This document shows positions 25,314-35,004 of a DNA stretch of 64,000 nucleotides, in pieces (positions within the stretch are counted from its first letter, which is position 1; the number at the start of each line of letters is the position of its first letter). The translations under genes were made by a program, and so were the position numbers. The stretch is from Candidatus Enterococcus leclercqii (GTDB lineage Bacteria > Bacillota > Bacilli > Lactobacillales > Enterococcaceae): NCBI RefSeq assembly GCF_009933135.1, contig NZ_MAEH01000011.1:1-64000 (forward strand), in the 5' to 3' direction. A model generated the notes under the pieces. The model did not search any database. It had not been told where the DNA came from and was given only the letters and a program-made list of their open reading frames with translations.

Positions 25314-26021
25314 ATGAAAATTGCGATTTTGGAAGATCAAACACAGCACTTGAATCACCTCACCACACTTTTGACAGAGGCTGCCCATCTGCGCCAGCAA
25401 TCCCTTGTCTTAGAAACCTTTGACAGCGGCGAAAGTTTCCTCTTTGCAGTGCCGGATGCGAATTTTCAACTGGCATTTATGGATATCCAACTGGCAGGGG
25501 CGTTAGATGGCATGGCGGTTGCAAAAAAACTGCGGGCACAGGGTAATCCCCTCCCCTTAGCTTTTGTCAGCAATTATGACGATTATGTTTTTGACGGTTA
25601 CGATGTGGGCGCAGTGGCTTATATCATGAAACCGGTGACATTGAAAAAAATCCTGCAAGTCCTGGACAAAATCGAAGCCCAACAGTCGCCACCGGTGCTT
25701 TTGATCAATGTTGAACGGGAAACCTTAAAGATTCCTCAATTTGACATTCTCTTTTTGCAGGTCGCCGGGCACACCCTTTTTTTACAGACACAGGAAAAGC
25801 GCTATATTCTGACTGCCAATCTTAACCAATTTGAAGAAGAACTGACTGCTGATTTTTTAAAGATCAACCGGGGAACAATCATTAACCTCAGTCAGGTGGC
25901 AGCCTTCAACGGCAGTGACGTCACTCTTTCCAACGGAGATAAACTTCCTGTTAGCCGGACACGCAAAAAATTGCTGAAAGAAATGCTTTTGAAGCATTAT
26001 CGAGGCCTAGCCAATGACTGA
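25314..26021 (+). CDS. LytTR-family response regulator (AgrA/LytR type)
   Basis: A 235-residue response regulator: receiver domain (about 1-120) with phospho-acceptor Asp57 in FMDIQ and Lys in MKP, then a LytTR DNA-binding domain (about 135-235; FLKINRGTIINLSQV ... LPVSRTRKK). CAGGAG precedes the ATG, and a TATACT at 25277-25282 may be the -10 box. It overlaps the kinase gene by eight bases. LytTR regulators of this class often control bacteriocin, cell-wall or competence genes in response to peptides. Confidence 0.9.
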   Translation: MKIAILEDQTQHLNHLTTLLTEAAHLRQQSLVLETFDSGESFLFAVPDANFQLAFMDIQLAGALDGMAVAKKLRAQGNPLPLAFVSNYDDYVFDGYDVGAVAYIMKPVTLKKILQVLDKIEAQQSPPVLLINVERETLKIPQFDILFLQVAGHTLFLQTQEKRYILTANLNQFEEELTADFLKINRGTIINLSQVAAFNGSDVTLSNGDKLPVSRTRKKLLKEMLLKHYRGLAND

Positions 26022-27183
26022 CTGGTTGTTATTAATACTGGCACTAGCCCTTTACGATATACTACTGCGGGGACGGCGCGGCTTGTGGCTGGTTGGGCTA
26101 GCCCTTTTGCAGCTCGCCTTCTCTTGGCTGTTCCCGATTCCTTCAGCAGCCTTTACGCCTTGGCTCGTCTGGGGAGTTTTGCTAGTGTATTTTTTCCAAC
26201 GATTCAAAGACATGCGGCTACCGGTAGTTTATTGCCTCTTACAGCTGATTATCGGCTGCCTTTCGTGGCTGACCAGCGCCTCTTCACCACTATTTTCTAA
26301 ATTATTTGATTCTCCTTGGGCGTTGTATCTCTTTTTTATCGGCTATTTTATTTTAACCGCGGGGCGTCAGTTACATCTGCGGGGGCGATTCCTTTGTGGC
26401 CTGCTACTGGCTTGTCTAACAGTACTCTATGCCCAGAGTACGCCGTCTATGAGTTGGCTTCCGTTAATTGCTGCCTTTTTGTGCTGTTGTTTGTGTTTGG
26501 AGCTAGTCCGTTATCTTTTTGCTGAAACGGATCTGGTTTTTGCCCGTTCATTAGATCAAATCATGGCCAATTACGTGCAAGAGATCGACCAACTTTACGA
26601 AAATGTCCGCGGTTGGCGCCACGATTATCACAACCACTTGCAGAGTTTAAAAACAACGGTCGCCGAAGATCGCAAAACAGAAACACTGGCTTATTTGGAA
26701 GATTTAGAAAAACACCTAGAAGTAATTGAACAGATTGTCAAATCCGGCAATACGATGATGGACGCAGTGGTGAATTCAAAGCTGACTATCGCCCAACAAC
26801 AGGATATTCCCATCAATGCCAAAGTTTTTGTCGGCACCCAGCCTCTGATCAACGACGTGGATATGGTAGTCATCTTAGGTAATATTTTAGACAATGCCAT
26901 CGAAGCCAATCTAGAGATTTCTGATCCTCGACAACGGCTGCTGCGGGTATACATTTCTATTTTAAAGCAACAGCTGTACATCGTAGTTACCAATGCCCGC
27001 CCTGAAAATCAAGAAATCAAACCCGACTACGCCAGTACCAAAAATGACAAACGTGGGCTGGGAATTCGCCGCATCAATGCCCTTGTAGACAAGTATGATG
27101 GCCTTTTGAACCGCCAATACGAAGACGGATTCTTCGTCACAGAAATTCTTTTGCCTCTGACGACGATTACGGAAAATAACTGA
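26014..27183 (+). CDS. AgrC-like membrane sensor histidine kinase
   Basis: A 389-residue kinase with about six N-terminal membrane helices (residues 1-175) and a GHKL-type cytoplasmic kinase. The H-box is WRHDYHNHLQ (His203), the N-box GNILDNAIEAN and the G-box GLGIRRIN. Polytopic N-terminus plus LytTR partner is the layout of peptide-sensing AgrC, FsrC and ComD-like kinases. No AgrB/AgrD-type maturation or pheromone gene is next to it, so the ligand is unknown. ATG overlaps the regulator stop codon. Confidence 0.88.
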   Translation: MTDWLLLILALALYDILLRGRRGLWLVGLALLQLAFSWLFPIPSAAFTPWLVWGVLLVYFFQRFKDMRLPVVYCLLQLIIGCLSWLTSASSPLFSKLFDSPWALYLFFIGYFILTAGRQLHLRGRFLCGLLLACLTVLYAQSTPSMSWLPLIAAFLCCCLCLELVRYLFAETDLVFARSLDQIMANYVQEIDQLYENVRGWRHDYHNHLQSLKTTVAEDRKTETLAYLEDLEKHLEVIEQIVKSGNTMMDAVVNSKLTIAQQQDIPINAKVFVGTQPLINDVDMVVILGNILDNAIEANLEISDPRQRLLRVYISILKQQLYIVVTNARPENQEIKPDYASTKNDKRGLGIRRINALVDKYDGLLNRQYEDGFFVTEILLPLTTITENN

Positions 27184-27258
27184 CTATGATGTTTTCTTTT
27201 TAAAGATGAGGTCACAAAATCTTCTGACTTATTCCCTTATTAAAAAGGAGGCTTACTT

Positions 27259-28116
27259 ATGATTGATGCGTTTAATCCACTTTGTTTGAAAATTGAAAAA
27301 CATATTGGAGAATCTCCTGATAAGCTTCTGCGATTATGGCAAGACCTATATATGACTAACTATCCTGAACTCTTTATAAAATTGACCACTGACTATACTG
27401 ATAATGACATGGATTGGCAGGAGTATGGGCAAAAAGAAGTATTTCCTGTTTTTAAACAAAACTTTTCTAAAATGCAGATTGCTCACACCAATCTGCTCAA
27501 CTCTTTATCCATCATCCACCAGCGTGCAGAGAGTCTCTTTAAACTCTCCTTACCACTTGAATACGTAATTTACAGCGGCTTACTAAACAGTGCAGGTTGG
27601 GCAGATAATTATAACGATTCGCCAGCTATTCTTTTCGGAGTCGATAAGATTGCGCAATTGAATTGGCATTCTAAAACCGACATCGAAACCCTTGTCGCAC
27701 ATGAAATTACCCATTGCATCCATTTTTATTTACGTAGTTCGCACCAATTGACCGCTGACGAGCCTAAGAATCCTTATGAATCAGGCTTATGGCGTTTATA
27801 CACCGAAGGATTTGCTCAGTATGGGCAATCAATGATCCTCTCTGAACAAGTCGAAACTCGAGGTACTGATTGGCTAGACTGTTGCCGCGATAATTTTTCT
27901 CAACTCAAACGGCTCTACCGGATAGCTTTAACAGATTCAAAATTCAGTGTCCAGAATTTTTATGGTGATTGGTATGAAGTGCTCGACATTTCAGATGCCG
28001 GTTATTATCTAGGACAGCGTTTGATCGAGGAATCAGTCAAGCAGGACTCCCTTTACAATATAGCGCTCTGGCCTCCTGAAACGATTCGGATAAAAATCGA
28101 GGAATTTCTAGCTTAA
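27259..28116 (+). CDS. Predicted zinc metalloprotease (HExxH, DUF2268-like)
   Basis: A 285-residue soluble protein with a gluzincin-type zinc site: His148-Glu149-x-x-His152 in VAHEITHCIHFY and a probable third ligand Glu183 in YTEGFAQY, 31 residues later. This spacing fits DUF2268-type predicted Zn-dependent proteases. No signal peptide is visible. AAAGGAGG precedes the ATG. It lies 75 bases after the kinase gene, with no clear terminator between, so it may be cotranscribed with the two-component system. Substrate unknown. Confidence 0.75.
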   Translation: MIDAFNPLCLKIEKHIGESPDKLLRLWQDLYMTNYPELFIKLTTDYTDNDMDWQEYGQKEVFPVFKQNFSKMQIAHTNLLNSLSIIHQRAESLFKLSLPLEYVIYSGLLNSAGWADNYNDSPAILFGVDKIAQLNWHSKTDIETLVAHEITHCIHFYLRSSHQLTADEPKNPYESGLWRLYTEGFAQYGQSMILSEQVETRGTDWLDCCRDNFSQLKRLYRIALTDSKFSVQNFYGDWYEVLDISDAGYYLGQRLIEESVKQDSLYNIALWPPETIRIKIEEFLA

Positions 28117-28429
28117 TTTAGCTGGCTCAAAAAAACTGAACAAGAATGTAAAGCGGCAGCCGATAATTGATTATTCGCTACCGCTTTTTCATTTCATATA
28201 AGCTGCGTACAAGAGTACTTGGTATCCTACTAATCAAGATTTTTTCCTCAACGTCTAGTTTGTTTTGATTTTGTTCAAGATCCCCCTTTCGCAACAATAA
28301 TCACCCCTATTCCACGACTTTAGCTAAATGCCCTTCACGCAGAAAAAAAGACCTTTCAGGAACGAAATCCTATCACTTGCCAGCTTTTCGCTATGATAAA
28401 CTCAGACTAAGAGAAATGAGGGAAGTAAA
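28117..28429. other. Intergenic region with terminator, upstream of ABC exporter
   Basis: A 313-base gap. A hairpin with AAAGCGG/CCGCTTTTT arms (28150-28190) ends the metalloprotease unit. A TATGAT at about 28392 could be a -10 box for the exporter. No peptide gene with a ribosome binding site was seen in either strand. Confidence 0.45.
28150..28190 (+). terminator. Terminator after the metalloprotease gene
   Basis: AAAGCGG (28150-28156) pairs with CCGCTTT, with an inner AGCCGATAA/TTATTCG pairing, then TTTT. It lies 34 bases after the stop codon. Confidence 0.75.
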
Positions 28430-30289
28430 ATGGAAACAACGGCGAAAACGGAACAAAGCCCTGTTGGAATGACGAAAAAAACATATAGTTTCCGACAGAA
28501 TTTTCTTTGGTATTTCAGTTATGTAAAATTGTGGGAACCGAAACTTTTCAGCGTGATGCTCATTGGGGTTCTTTTCCAAACGGTTGGTAACCTGTTAAGT
28601 GTTTTGATGCCGGCTGTAATTATTGATTATCTGGTTATTGGCAAGCCTTTGGGACAACTGCTACTGCTGATTACCGGAATGGTAGCTGGCACTAGCTTGT
28701 GTAATTACATCAGTACGGGAGTCATGAACCGCAACTTTACTCGCAGAATCGCAGTCCGGCTTCGTTTCCAAGAACCATTGGCAGAAGATATCCTGTTCAT
28801 GCCCTACGATTATGTTATTCAAAAAAAAGTACGGGAACGTTATCAGACTGCGATGATCAGCGCGTTAAATAATAATAACAAAGCCGGAGAAGCTTTTTAT
28901 CTCCACACGATGGAGATCATCCGCACATTGCTGAGTTTACTTTTATTCGGTGTAACGATTTCTTTTTTCTCCCCGCTGGTCTTTTTGTTGGTACTCTTCA
29001 TGGGGGCACTCAATTATTTCGTATTAAATCGTGTCAAAACCAAACGGGAGCAGTTGCGACAAAAATACGGCGACGTTGGCCAGCAAAAAGAATATGTCTC
29101 TCGTAATGCCTACCAAGTAGAAAATGGCAAAGATTTGCGTCTGTACCACATGTCCACCTGGTTTGAACAAATCATCGATACTTATAAAACACAGGAAACA
29201 AAATTGAACACTCAAGGTACACGATTTGACCTTATTACCGGCAGCACCCAGACCGTGACTTTCTTTATCCAGAACATTTTCAGCATTCTTTATCTAATTT
29301 GGGGTATCACCAACCGTTTGTTTTCACTTCCTCAGTTCACGCTTTATCTAGGGATTGTAAATCAGTTTGCTACCTTGATACAAAACCTCAATCAGGAAAT
29401 CTATGATCTGCAAAATGCTTCCAGTGAACTCAATGACCTGCGCTACTGGATGGATTTTTCTAAAAGTGCTCGCAGCCAAGAAGATACCCGGCCATTGCCG
29501 GATTTAACACAAGGAGTGACTTTTTCTTTTGAGCATGTCAGCTACCGCTATCCCGATGCCGCAAATGACAGCCTCACCGATTTGAATCTGACCATTGCAG
29601 CCGGCGAAAAATTAGCGCTGGTGGGTAGTAATGGTGCTGGTAAAACAACACTAGTGAAGCTCATTGCTGGCATCTTACAGCCTACCAAGGGGCGGATTTT
29701 GTTGAATGGCGTCGACATCCAAAACATTGACAAAAAGACCTATTACGCGCTGATTGCACCTGTCTTTCAAGAAGCGCTGGTTTACGCTATGACAGTTGGT
29801 GAAAATATTGCTGTTGCCCACGACCTTGATGAGGCCCGGGTTTGGCAAGCACTAAAAAAAGCTGGACTGGCAGACAAGATCCGTGCTTTGCCTCAAGGAT
29901 TGGCAACTCAGCTGACTCGTGAGGTACATCTTGACGGTGTTGAACTGTCGGGAGGAGAAACTCAGAAGTTGATGTTAGCTCGAGCATTATATAAACAAGC
30001 AGAGTTCTTAATTTTAGATGAACCCACCGCAGCTTTAGATGCCTTAGCAGAAAACGAAATGTATCAGGGCTTTGCGACACTGGTTCACCAGAAGACGGCC
30101 CTCTTTATCTCCCATCGGCTGGCCTCCACTCGTTTTTGCGACCGGATCATCTTTTTAGAAAAGGGCCGCATAGTCGAGACTGGCACTCACCATGAACTGA
30201 TGCAACAGCAGGGGCCTTATGCTGCCATGTATGCGATTCAAAGCCAATACTACAAGGAGGATGCTAACAATGAACGATTTGCTGTCTAA
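28430..30289 (+). CDS. ABC exporter half-transporter (permease-ATPase), first of pair
   Basis: A 619-residue type IV ABC half-exporter: six membrane helices (about 35-330) then a nucleotide-binding domain with Walker A GSNGAGKTT, signature LSGGE, Walker B LILDEPTAALD and H-loop ISHR. GAGGGA lies nine bases before the ATG. The next half-transporter overlaps its 3' end by 20 bases, so the two form a heterodimer. Catalytic Glu is present in both halves, so neither site is obviously dead by that test. Such pairs export peptides, lipids or drugs; substrate unknown. It may be under control of the LytTR system 2.4 kb upstream, by position only. Confidence 0.85.
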   Translation: METTAKTEQSPVGMTKKTYSFRQNFLWYFSYVKLWEPKLFSVMLIGVLFQTVGNLLSVLMPAVIIDYLVIGKPLGQLLLLITGMVAGTSLCNYISTGVMNRNFTRRIAVRLRFQEPLAEDILFMPYDYVIQKKVRERYQTAMISALNNNNKAGEAFYLHTMEIIRTLLSLLLFGVTISFFSPLVFLLVLFMGALNYFVLNRVKTKREQLRQKYGDVGQQKEYVSRNAYQVENGKDLRLYHMSTWFEQIIDTYKTQETKLNTQGTRFDLITGSTQTVTFFIQNIFSILYLIWGITNRLFSLPQFTLYLGIVNQFATLIQNLNQEIYDLQNASSELNDLRYWMDFSKSARSQEDTRPLPDLTQGVTFSFEHVSYRYPDAANDSLTDLNLTIAAGEKLALVGSNGAGKTTLVKLIAGILQPTKGRILLNGVDIQNIDKKTYYALIAPVFQEALVYAMTVGENIAVAHDLDEARVWQALKKAGLADKIRALPQGLATQLTREVHLDGVELSGGETQKLMLARALYKQAEFLILDEPTAALDALAENEMYQGFATLVHQKTALFISHRLASTRFCDRIIFLEKGRIVETGTHHELMQQQGPYAAMYAIQSQYYKEDANNERFAV

Positions 30290-32144
30290 ATACAAAAACG
30301 TATTCCAACTTATCCATACACAGCGCCCGGGACTATTACTCTATGCTTTTTTCTTCTCGCTGATGAATGTGGCTCTTCCTTATTTAATTCTTTTGATGAC
30401 CACGGTTGCTTTGAATGGTCTTTTAGCAGGTAATACCTTTTTGCAGCTGACTTTCAAAATACTGCTTTTAGGCGGCATCACCTTGATCTGCCAAATTGCT
30501 CAGAAGTTCTTTGAAAAAAAGCGGGACGACGCCTATGATGAGTTCAATCTTAATTTGGAAAAAGCCACTACCCTAAAGCTGCTTACCATCAGCTATTTTC
30601 AATTACAAGATCCGCAAATGCGGGCAGCTTATCAAAAAGCCAAAGAAGGCACCAACTACAGCGGCGGCTTTAATCAATTTATCCGCAGCGTACTAGAAGA
30701 TCTATTAAATGCGGTTATCGCGTTGATTGTCGGCGTCGGCGCAGTCACTGCACTGCTTTCGGCAAAAGGGCATCAAGCGTTACCTCAACCTTGGGAGTTT
30801 TTCGTCAACGACTGGGGATTTGTACTGGTAATCTTCTTCTGTGTGGTTACTCCAATCTTTTGCAATTTGATTTTGGCCAAGAAGAAAAATGAGTTGGAAA
30901 AGGGGATGTTTGACTTTTTTACATTTGTTAATCGCCAGTTTAATTATATCTTCAACGTTATCTTCGATTATCAAAATGGACCGGCATTGCGCCTGTATAA
31001 CGGGAACCAGCTGATGTTTCATGAGATGGTCAAGCAAGATGATCTTTTCTTGGAACGCAGTTTGAAAGAAGACCAAAAACGCTCCAATCTAACAGACGGC
31101 GGCAGTGCATTGATTAGTTTATTGCTGATTCCCATTTTTCTATTGGTGGCTATGAAAGGTTATGTGGGAGCCATCGCCATCGGTTCGATTTTCCTATACA
31201 CCGGGTATTTCACTCAGTTGGTAGCCACGTTGAACACAGCCTTTATGGCACTGCCAAAGGGCAACATGCTATTAGGATTTTTGGATTTCTACTTTGACTT
31301 TCTCGCATTGGATCCACAGGAAAATGGTTCGCTACCGGTGGAAAAACGCAATGACAATGAATACGAAATTGAGTTTCATCACGTCAGCTTCAAATACCCC
31401 GGTTCAGAAGAATACGTGCTCAAGGACTTGAATTTGAAGCTGACTATCGGGCAGCGCACGGCAATCGTAGGCAGAAACGGCTCCGGTAAGACCACCTTTA
31501 TCAAACTGTTGTGTCGCCTGTATCCGGTGACCCAAGGCCGGATTACGTTAAACGGCATCGAAATCGACAAATACGATTTGAAGGAATATCAAGATATCCT
31601 GGCTGTCGTTTTTCAAGATTTCAAACTCTTCGCTTTCAGCGTGGCAGAAAATGTAGCGGCCAATCGTCATTTTGATACCAAACGAGTAACAGATGCTTTG
31701 TATATTGCTGGTGTCAAAGAGCGGGTGGCAACGATGCCTGCGGGAATTGACAGCATCCTCTACAAAGACTTGAATGACCAAGGAGTGGAAATTTCCGGTG
31801 GCGAAGCCCAGAAGATTGCTATCGCTCGTGCTTGGTACAAGGATGCTCCTTTTGTGATTTTAGACGAGCCCACCAGTGCACTGGATCCTTTTTCCGAGTA
31901 TGAAATCTATCGCCGCTTTGACGATTTGGTACAAGACAAGACCTCTATCTACATCTCGCACCGGATGTCTTCTGCTCGTTTCAGTGACCGAATTGTAGTC
32001 TTTGAAGGCGGACGGGTCCAACAAGATGCCAATCATGAAACCCTTATACAACAGCCTGGTCTGTATCAAGAGCTCTTTAACGCTCAAGCACAGTATTATG
32101 TAGAAGATTTAACTGACGAACAGCTGGCGACACTATTCTCTTAA
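30270..32144 (+). CDS. ABC exporter half-transporter, second of pair
   Basis: A 624-residue half-exporter with N-terminal membrane domain (about 20-345, including a long soluble loop after helix 3) and ATPase domain with Walker A GRNGSGKTT, signature ISGGEAQK, Walker B VILDEPTSALD and H-loop ISHR. ATG at 30270 has AAGGAGG eight bases upstream; an in-frame start 51 bases earlier lies deep in the previous gene and lacks a site. It overlaps and pairs with the upstream half-transporter. Substrate unknown. Confidence 0.85.
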   Translation: MNDLLSKYKNVFQLIHTQRPGLLLYAFFFSLMNVALPYLILLMTTVALNGLLAGNTFLQLTFKILLLGGITLICQIAQKFFEKKRDDAYDEFNLNLEKATTLKLLTISYFQLQDPQMRAAYQKAKEGTNYSGGFNQFIRSVLEDLLNAVIALIVGVGAVTALLSAKGHQALPQPWEFFVNDWGFVLVIFFCVVTPIFCNLILAKKKNELEKGMFDFFTFVNRQFNYIFNVIFDYQNGPALRLYNGNQLMFHEMVKQDDLFLERSLKEDQKRSNLTDGGSALISLLLIPIFLLVAMKGYVGAIAIGSIFLYTGYFTQLVATLNTAFMALPKGNMLLGFLDFYFDFLALDPQENGSLPVEKRNDNEYEIEFHHVSFKYPGSEEYVLKDLNLKLTIGQRTAIVGRNGSGKTTFIKLLCRLYPVTQGRITLNGIEIDKYDLKEYQDILAVVFQDFKLFAFSVAENVAANRHFDTKRVTDALYIAGVKERVATMPAGIDSILYKDLNDQGVEISGGEAQKIAIARAWYKDAPFVILDEPTSALDPFSEYEIYRRFDDLVQDKTSIYISHRMSSARFSDRIVVFEGGRVQQDANHETLIQQPGLYQELFNAQAQYYVEDLTDEQLATLFS

Positions 32145-32147
32145 ATC

Positions 32148-32195
32148 AAAAGCTTTCTCGCTATGGCTGTTGCAGCTGTTCGGGAGAGCTTTTTA
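32148..32195 (+). terminator. Terminator after the ABC exporter pair
   Basis: AAAGCTTTCTCG pairs with CGGGAGAGCTTT using two G-U pairs, followed by a T-rich stretch. It starts four bases after the stop codon. Confidence 0.75.
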
Positions 32196-32474
32196 TTCTA
32201 TAGGAGGGCTGCATTTATCAGTGAAGCTCAACAAATATTCTCAGATGAGTCCGCAGATCTCAGCGCTATTTTCACCGACAATTAAAAAAAGGCAGCTCTA
32301 CTCTCAACAATAATCACTGGCACCATTGCAGCGTAGCAAAATCTTTGTAGAATCCCAGCGGCTGTTAGATAATGAAGAAGACAATAACCGTCGCCCAAAG
32401 ACACAGGCAGATGTAGCAACTATCTATGCACTCTGCTCTACCTTGTTTTTCGGTGACAGAAAGAGGCACAGCAG
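32196..32474 (+). pseudogene. Possible decayed reading frame upstream of pepO
   Basis: Two partial plus-strand frames look coding-like but are interrupted: one just after an AGGAGGG site ends at a stop near 32285, another (opening SKIFVESQRLLDNEEDNN) runs without a start up to 32477. They are in different frames and match no family known to me. This could be remains of a small gene. It could also be chance, so confidence is low. Confidence 0.2.
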
Positions 32475-34379
32475 ATGACAGAATTGTTGAAGCAGGATTT
32501 TTATGACTATGTAAATGGAGACTGGCTCAAAATGGCTGAGATTCCGGCAGACAAGCCAGCGACAGGTGGTTTCCAAGATTTAGTCGACGATATCGACAAA
32601 TTATTGATGGCAGAATTCGATCATTTCGCCCAACATCCCGAAGCAATCCCGGCTGGTCGTATGGAAGATGCTATCGCTTATTACCGATTGGCAAATGATT
32701 ATGAAATGAGAGACAAGTTGGGCGTTGCGCCTGTCAAACCTTTGTTAGCAAAAGTTGCCGCGCTTAACACCATCGACGATTTGAATGGTCAATTGGCCGA
32801 CTGGGTTCTAGAAGGGCTACCGCTTCCTTTTAGTGTGGATGTGGATCAGGACATGAAAAACAGCAAGTTCAACACGTTTTTCGCCGGCCCCGCAGGAACT
32901 ATTCTGCCGGACAAAACCTATTATAAAGCAGATCATCCCCAAGGTCCTCAGCTGTTGGAAGTCTTTGCTGATATGACACAGCAGGTTTTAGTCAAAATGG
33001 ACTATTCTACTGACGAGGCGGCTCAAATCGTTGCCGATGCACTGGCTTTTGATGCCTTAATCGTACCTCACGTTCGCAGTTCCGAAGAAAATGCAGATTA
33101 CAGCAAAAACTACAATCCCCGCAGCTTTGGTGAATTCACTGCCTACTCCAGTCACTTCACACTTGGGAAAATGACAGAAGAATTGGTTGGGACCCAGCCG
33201 CAAAAAATTATCGTCACTGAACCGGAATACTTTAAATCACTGGATCAAATTGCCAATCCGGAAAACTTTCAGCTGATGAAAAACTGGATGCTGATCCAAG
33301 TCGCCTTGTCCTTTACCGGTTATCTCAGCGAAGAGTTGCGCCAGCTGGGGGGGACTTACAGTCGACACATTTCCGGCGTGACGGAAGCCAAGCCTCAGAA
33401 AAAAGCGGCCTTCTATTTGGCAAATGGACGTTTCAGTCAAGTTGTAGGTGTCTACTATGGCCACAAATACTTCGGTGAAAAGGCCAAAGCCGATGTTGAA
33501 CACATGGTGAAAACGATGCTGGGTATCTATCAAGAGCGCCTGGAAAACAATACATGGCTGTCCTACGAGACGCGACAAAAAGCAATTGTCAAACTGAATA
33601 CACTAGGAATTCATGTCGGTTATCCAGAAACAATCCCCGCTTATTACGATAAATTCCGCACAAAAACCAAAGAAGCCGGTGGCACACTGGTAGAAAATGC
33701 AGTGGCCTTTGCTCGAATCGTCCGCGAAGACAACTTCAGCAAATACGGACAGGAAAAAGATCGTAATGAATGGGAAATGAGCGCTGCTACCGTCAATGCT
33801 TACTACCATCCCTTCTTGAATGTCATCGTCTTTCCCGCTGCTATTTTGCAAGCACCTTTTTACAGCTTGGAGCAATCTGCTAGTGCCAACTACGGCGGAA
33901 TTGGTGCAGTCATCGCTCATGAGATTTCTCATGCCTTTGACAATAACGGCGCCAAATTTGACGAGTTCGGCAATATGAACAATTGGTGGACTGCCCACGA
34001 CCTGGAACGGTTTGATGAGCTGTCAAAAGCGATGATTGCTGAATTTGACGGCATCGAATTCGCCGGTGGCAAAGTGAACGGCACCTTGACAGTTTCAGAA
34101 AATATCGCCGATGCCGGTGGACTGAGCTGTGCCTTGGAAGCAGCCAAAAAAGAGGCGGATGTTTCACTGGAAGACTTCTTCACCAACTGGGCCAAAATCT
34201 GGCGCACCAAAGCTCGTGAACAATATCAACAGCTGCTGCTCTCTGTTGATGTTCACGCACCAGCCAAATTACGGGCCAACGTCCAGGTCAAAAACATCGA
34301 CGACTTTTACACCACCTTTGGAATTGAAGCAGGAGACGGCATGTATTTAGCACCGGAAAAACGGGTACACATCTGGTAA
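32475..34379 (+). CDS. pepO: M13-family endopeptidase PepO
   Basis: A 634-residue neprilysin-type zinc metallopeptidase. The zinc site is His482-Glu483-x-x-His486 (VIAHEISHAFDNNG) with third ligand Glu542 in ENIADAGG; the NAYYHPFLN substrate-binding segment is also present. The lack of a signal peptide fits the cytoplasmic lactic acid bacterial PepO, which cuts oligopeptides during amino-acid nutrition. AGAGG lies upstream of the ATG. It is probably cotranscribed with the VOC protein gene 40 bases downstream. Confidence 0.93.
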   Translation: MTELLKQDFYDYVNGDWLKMAEIPADKPATGGFQDLVDDIDKLLMAEFDHFAQHPEAIPAGRMEDAIAYYRLANDYEMRDKLGVAPVKPLLAKVAALNTIDDLNGQLADWVLEGLPLPFSVDVDQDMKNSKFNTFFAGPAGTILPDKTYYKADHPQGPQLLEVFADMTQQVLVKMDYSTDEAAQIVADALAFDALIVPHVRSSEENADYSKNYNPRSFGEFTAYSSHFTLGKMTEELVGTQPQKIIVTEPEYFKSLDQIANPENFQLMKNWMLIQVALSFTGYLSEELRQLGGTYSRHISGVTEAKPQKKAAFYLANGRFSQVVGVYYGHKYFGEKAKADVEHMVKTMLGIYQERLENNTWLSYETRQKAIVKLNTLGIHVGYPETIPAYYDKFRTKTKEAGGTLVENAVAFARIVREDNFSKYGQEKDRNEWEMSAATVNAYYHPFLNVIVFPAAILQAPFYSLEQSASANYGGIGAVIAHEISHAFDNNGAKFDEFGNMNNWWTAHDLERFDELSKAMIAEFDGIEFAGGKVNGTLTVSENIADAGGLSCALEAAKKEADVSLEDFFTNWAKIWRTKAREQYQQLLLSVDVHAPAKLRANVQVKNIDDFYTTFGIEAGDGMYLAPEKRVHIW

Positions 34380-34419
34380 TAAAACTAAAACCAGTGACAC
34401 AGAAGCGGAGAAATTGCGA

Positions 34420-34785
34420 ATGATCAATCATTTAGACTTGAAAGTTGCCGACCTGAGTGCAAGCAGTCGGTTTTATGAGAAAGTATTGGCTCCACTAGGC
34501 TACGTAGTAAAAATGCACTCCCCAACCGTCATTAGTTTTTCTGATGGCCGTTCTTCTGACCCAATGGGAGACTTGTATTTGAGCCAAGGTATTCCGAATC
34601 CTTTTCATTTTGCCTTTCAAGCTGAAACCAAAGAAATGGTGCAAGCTTTTTATGAGGTTGGTTTACAAAGTGGTGGCACAGATAACGGGGCACCCGGCTA
34701 TCGTGACTACCATCCTTTCTACTATGCCGCCTTTTTGATTGATCCAGACGGTTATCGTATCGAAGCAGTCACCCACACACTCTAA
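34420..34785 (+). CDS. VOC (glyoxalase/bleomycin-resistance) superfamily protein
   Basis: A 121-residue protein with the paired beta-alpha-beta-beta-beta modules of the vicinal oxygen chelate fold: INHLDLKVADLSASSRFYE at the start and FLIDPDGYRIEAV at the end. Potential metal ligands are the early His and late Glu. ATG at 34420 is nine bases after GGAG; a TTG two codons upstream is too close to it. The reaction is not predictable. It follows pepO closely and ends before a strong terminator. Confidence 0.82.
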   Translation: MINHLDLKVADLSASSRFYEKVLAPLGYVVKMHSPTVISFSDGRSSDPMGDLYLSQGIPNPFHFAFQAETKEMVQAFYEVGLQSGGTDNGAPGYRDYHPFYYAAFLIDPDGYRIEAVTHTL

Positions 34786-34887
34786 GAGCCAAATTCAAAC
34801 CTAAACTGTTACAACAAGATCCTAAGCGAGATAACGTACTAAAGCGCTGATTCAATCAATACTTCAAAAGAAAATTTCAAGAGAATC

Positions 34888-34932
34888 AAAAAAGACCATG
34901 TGGGCCTAAAACTCGCCCCGCATGGTCTTTTA
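34888..34932. terminator. Bidirectional terminator between VOC gene and pncA
   Basis: AAAAGACCATG and CATGGTCTTTT form a long stem, extended by TGGGC/GCCCCG. T runs occur on both strands; the flanking genes converge here. Confidence 0.85.
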
Positions 34933-35004
34933 AATTTGCCTCAGTTTACCGGGTTTACTTCTCCAGCAAGCTGCTGCCTAATTTTTATCCAAAAAGTCTT
35001 TCAA

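Noticed and set aside
33237-34210. Long minus-strand frames within pepO
   Set aside because: pepO is complete with its zinc site and codon bias; the antisense frames have no supporting signals.
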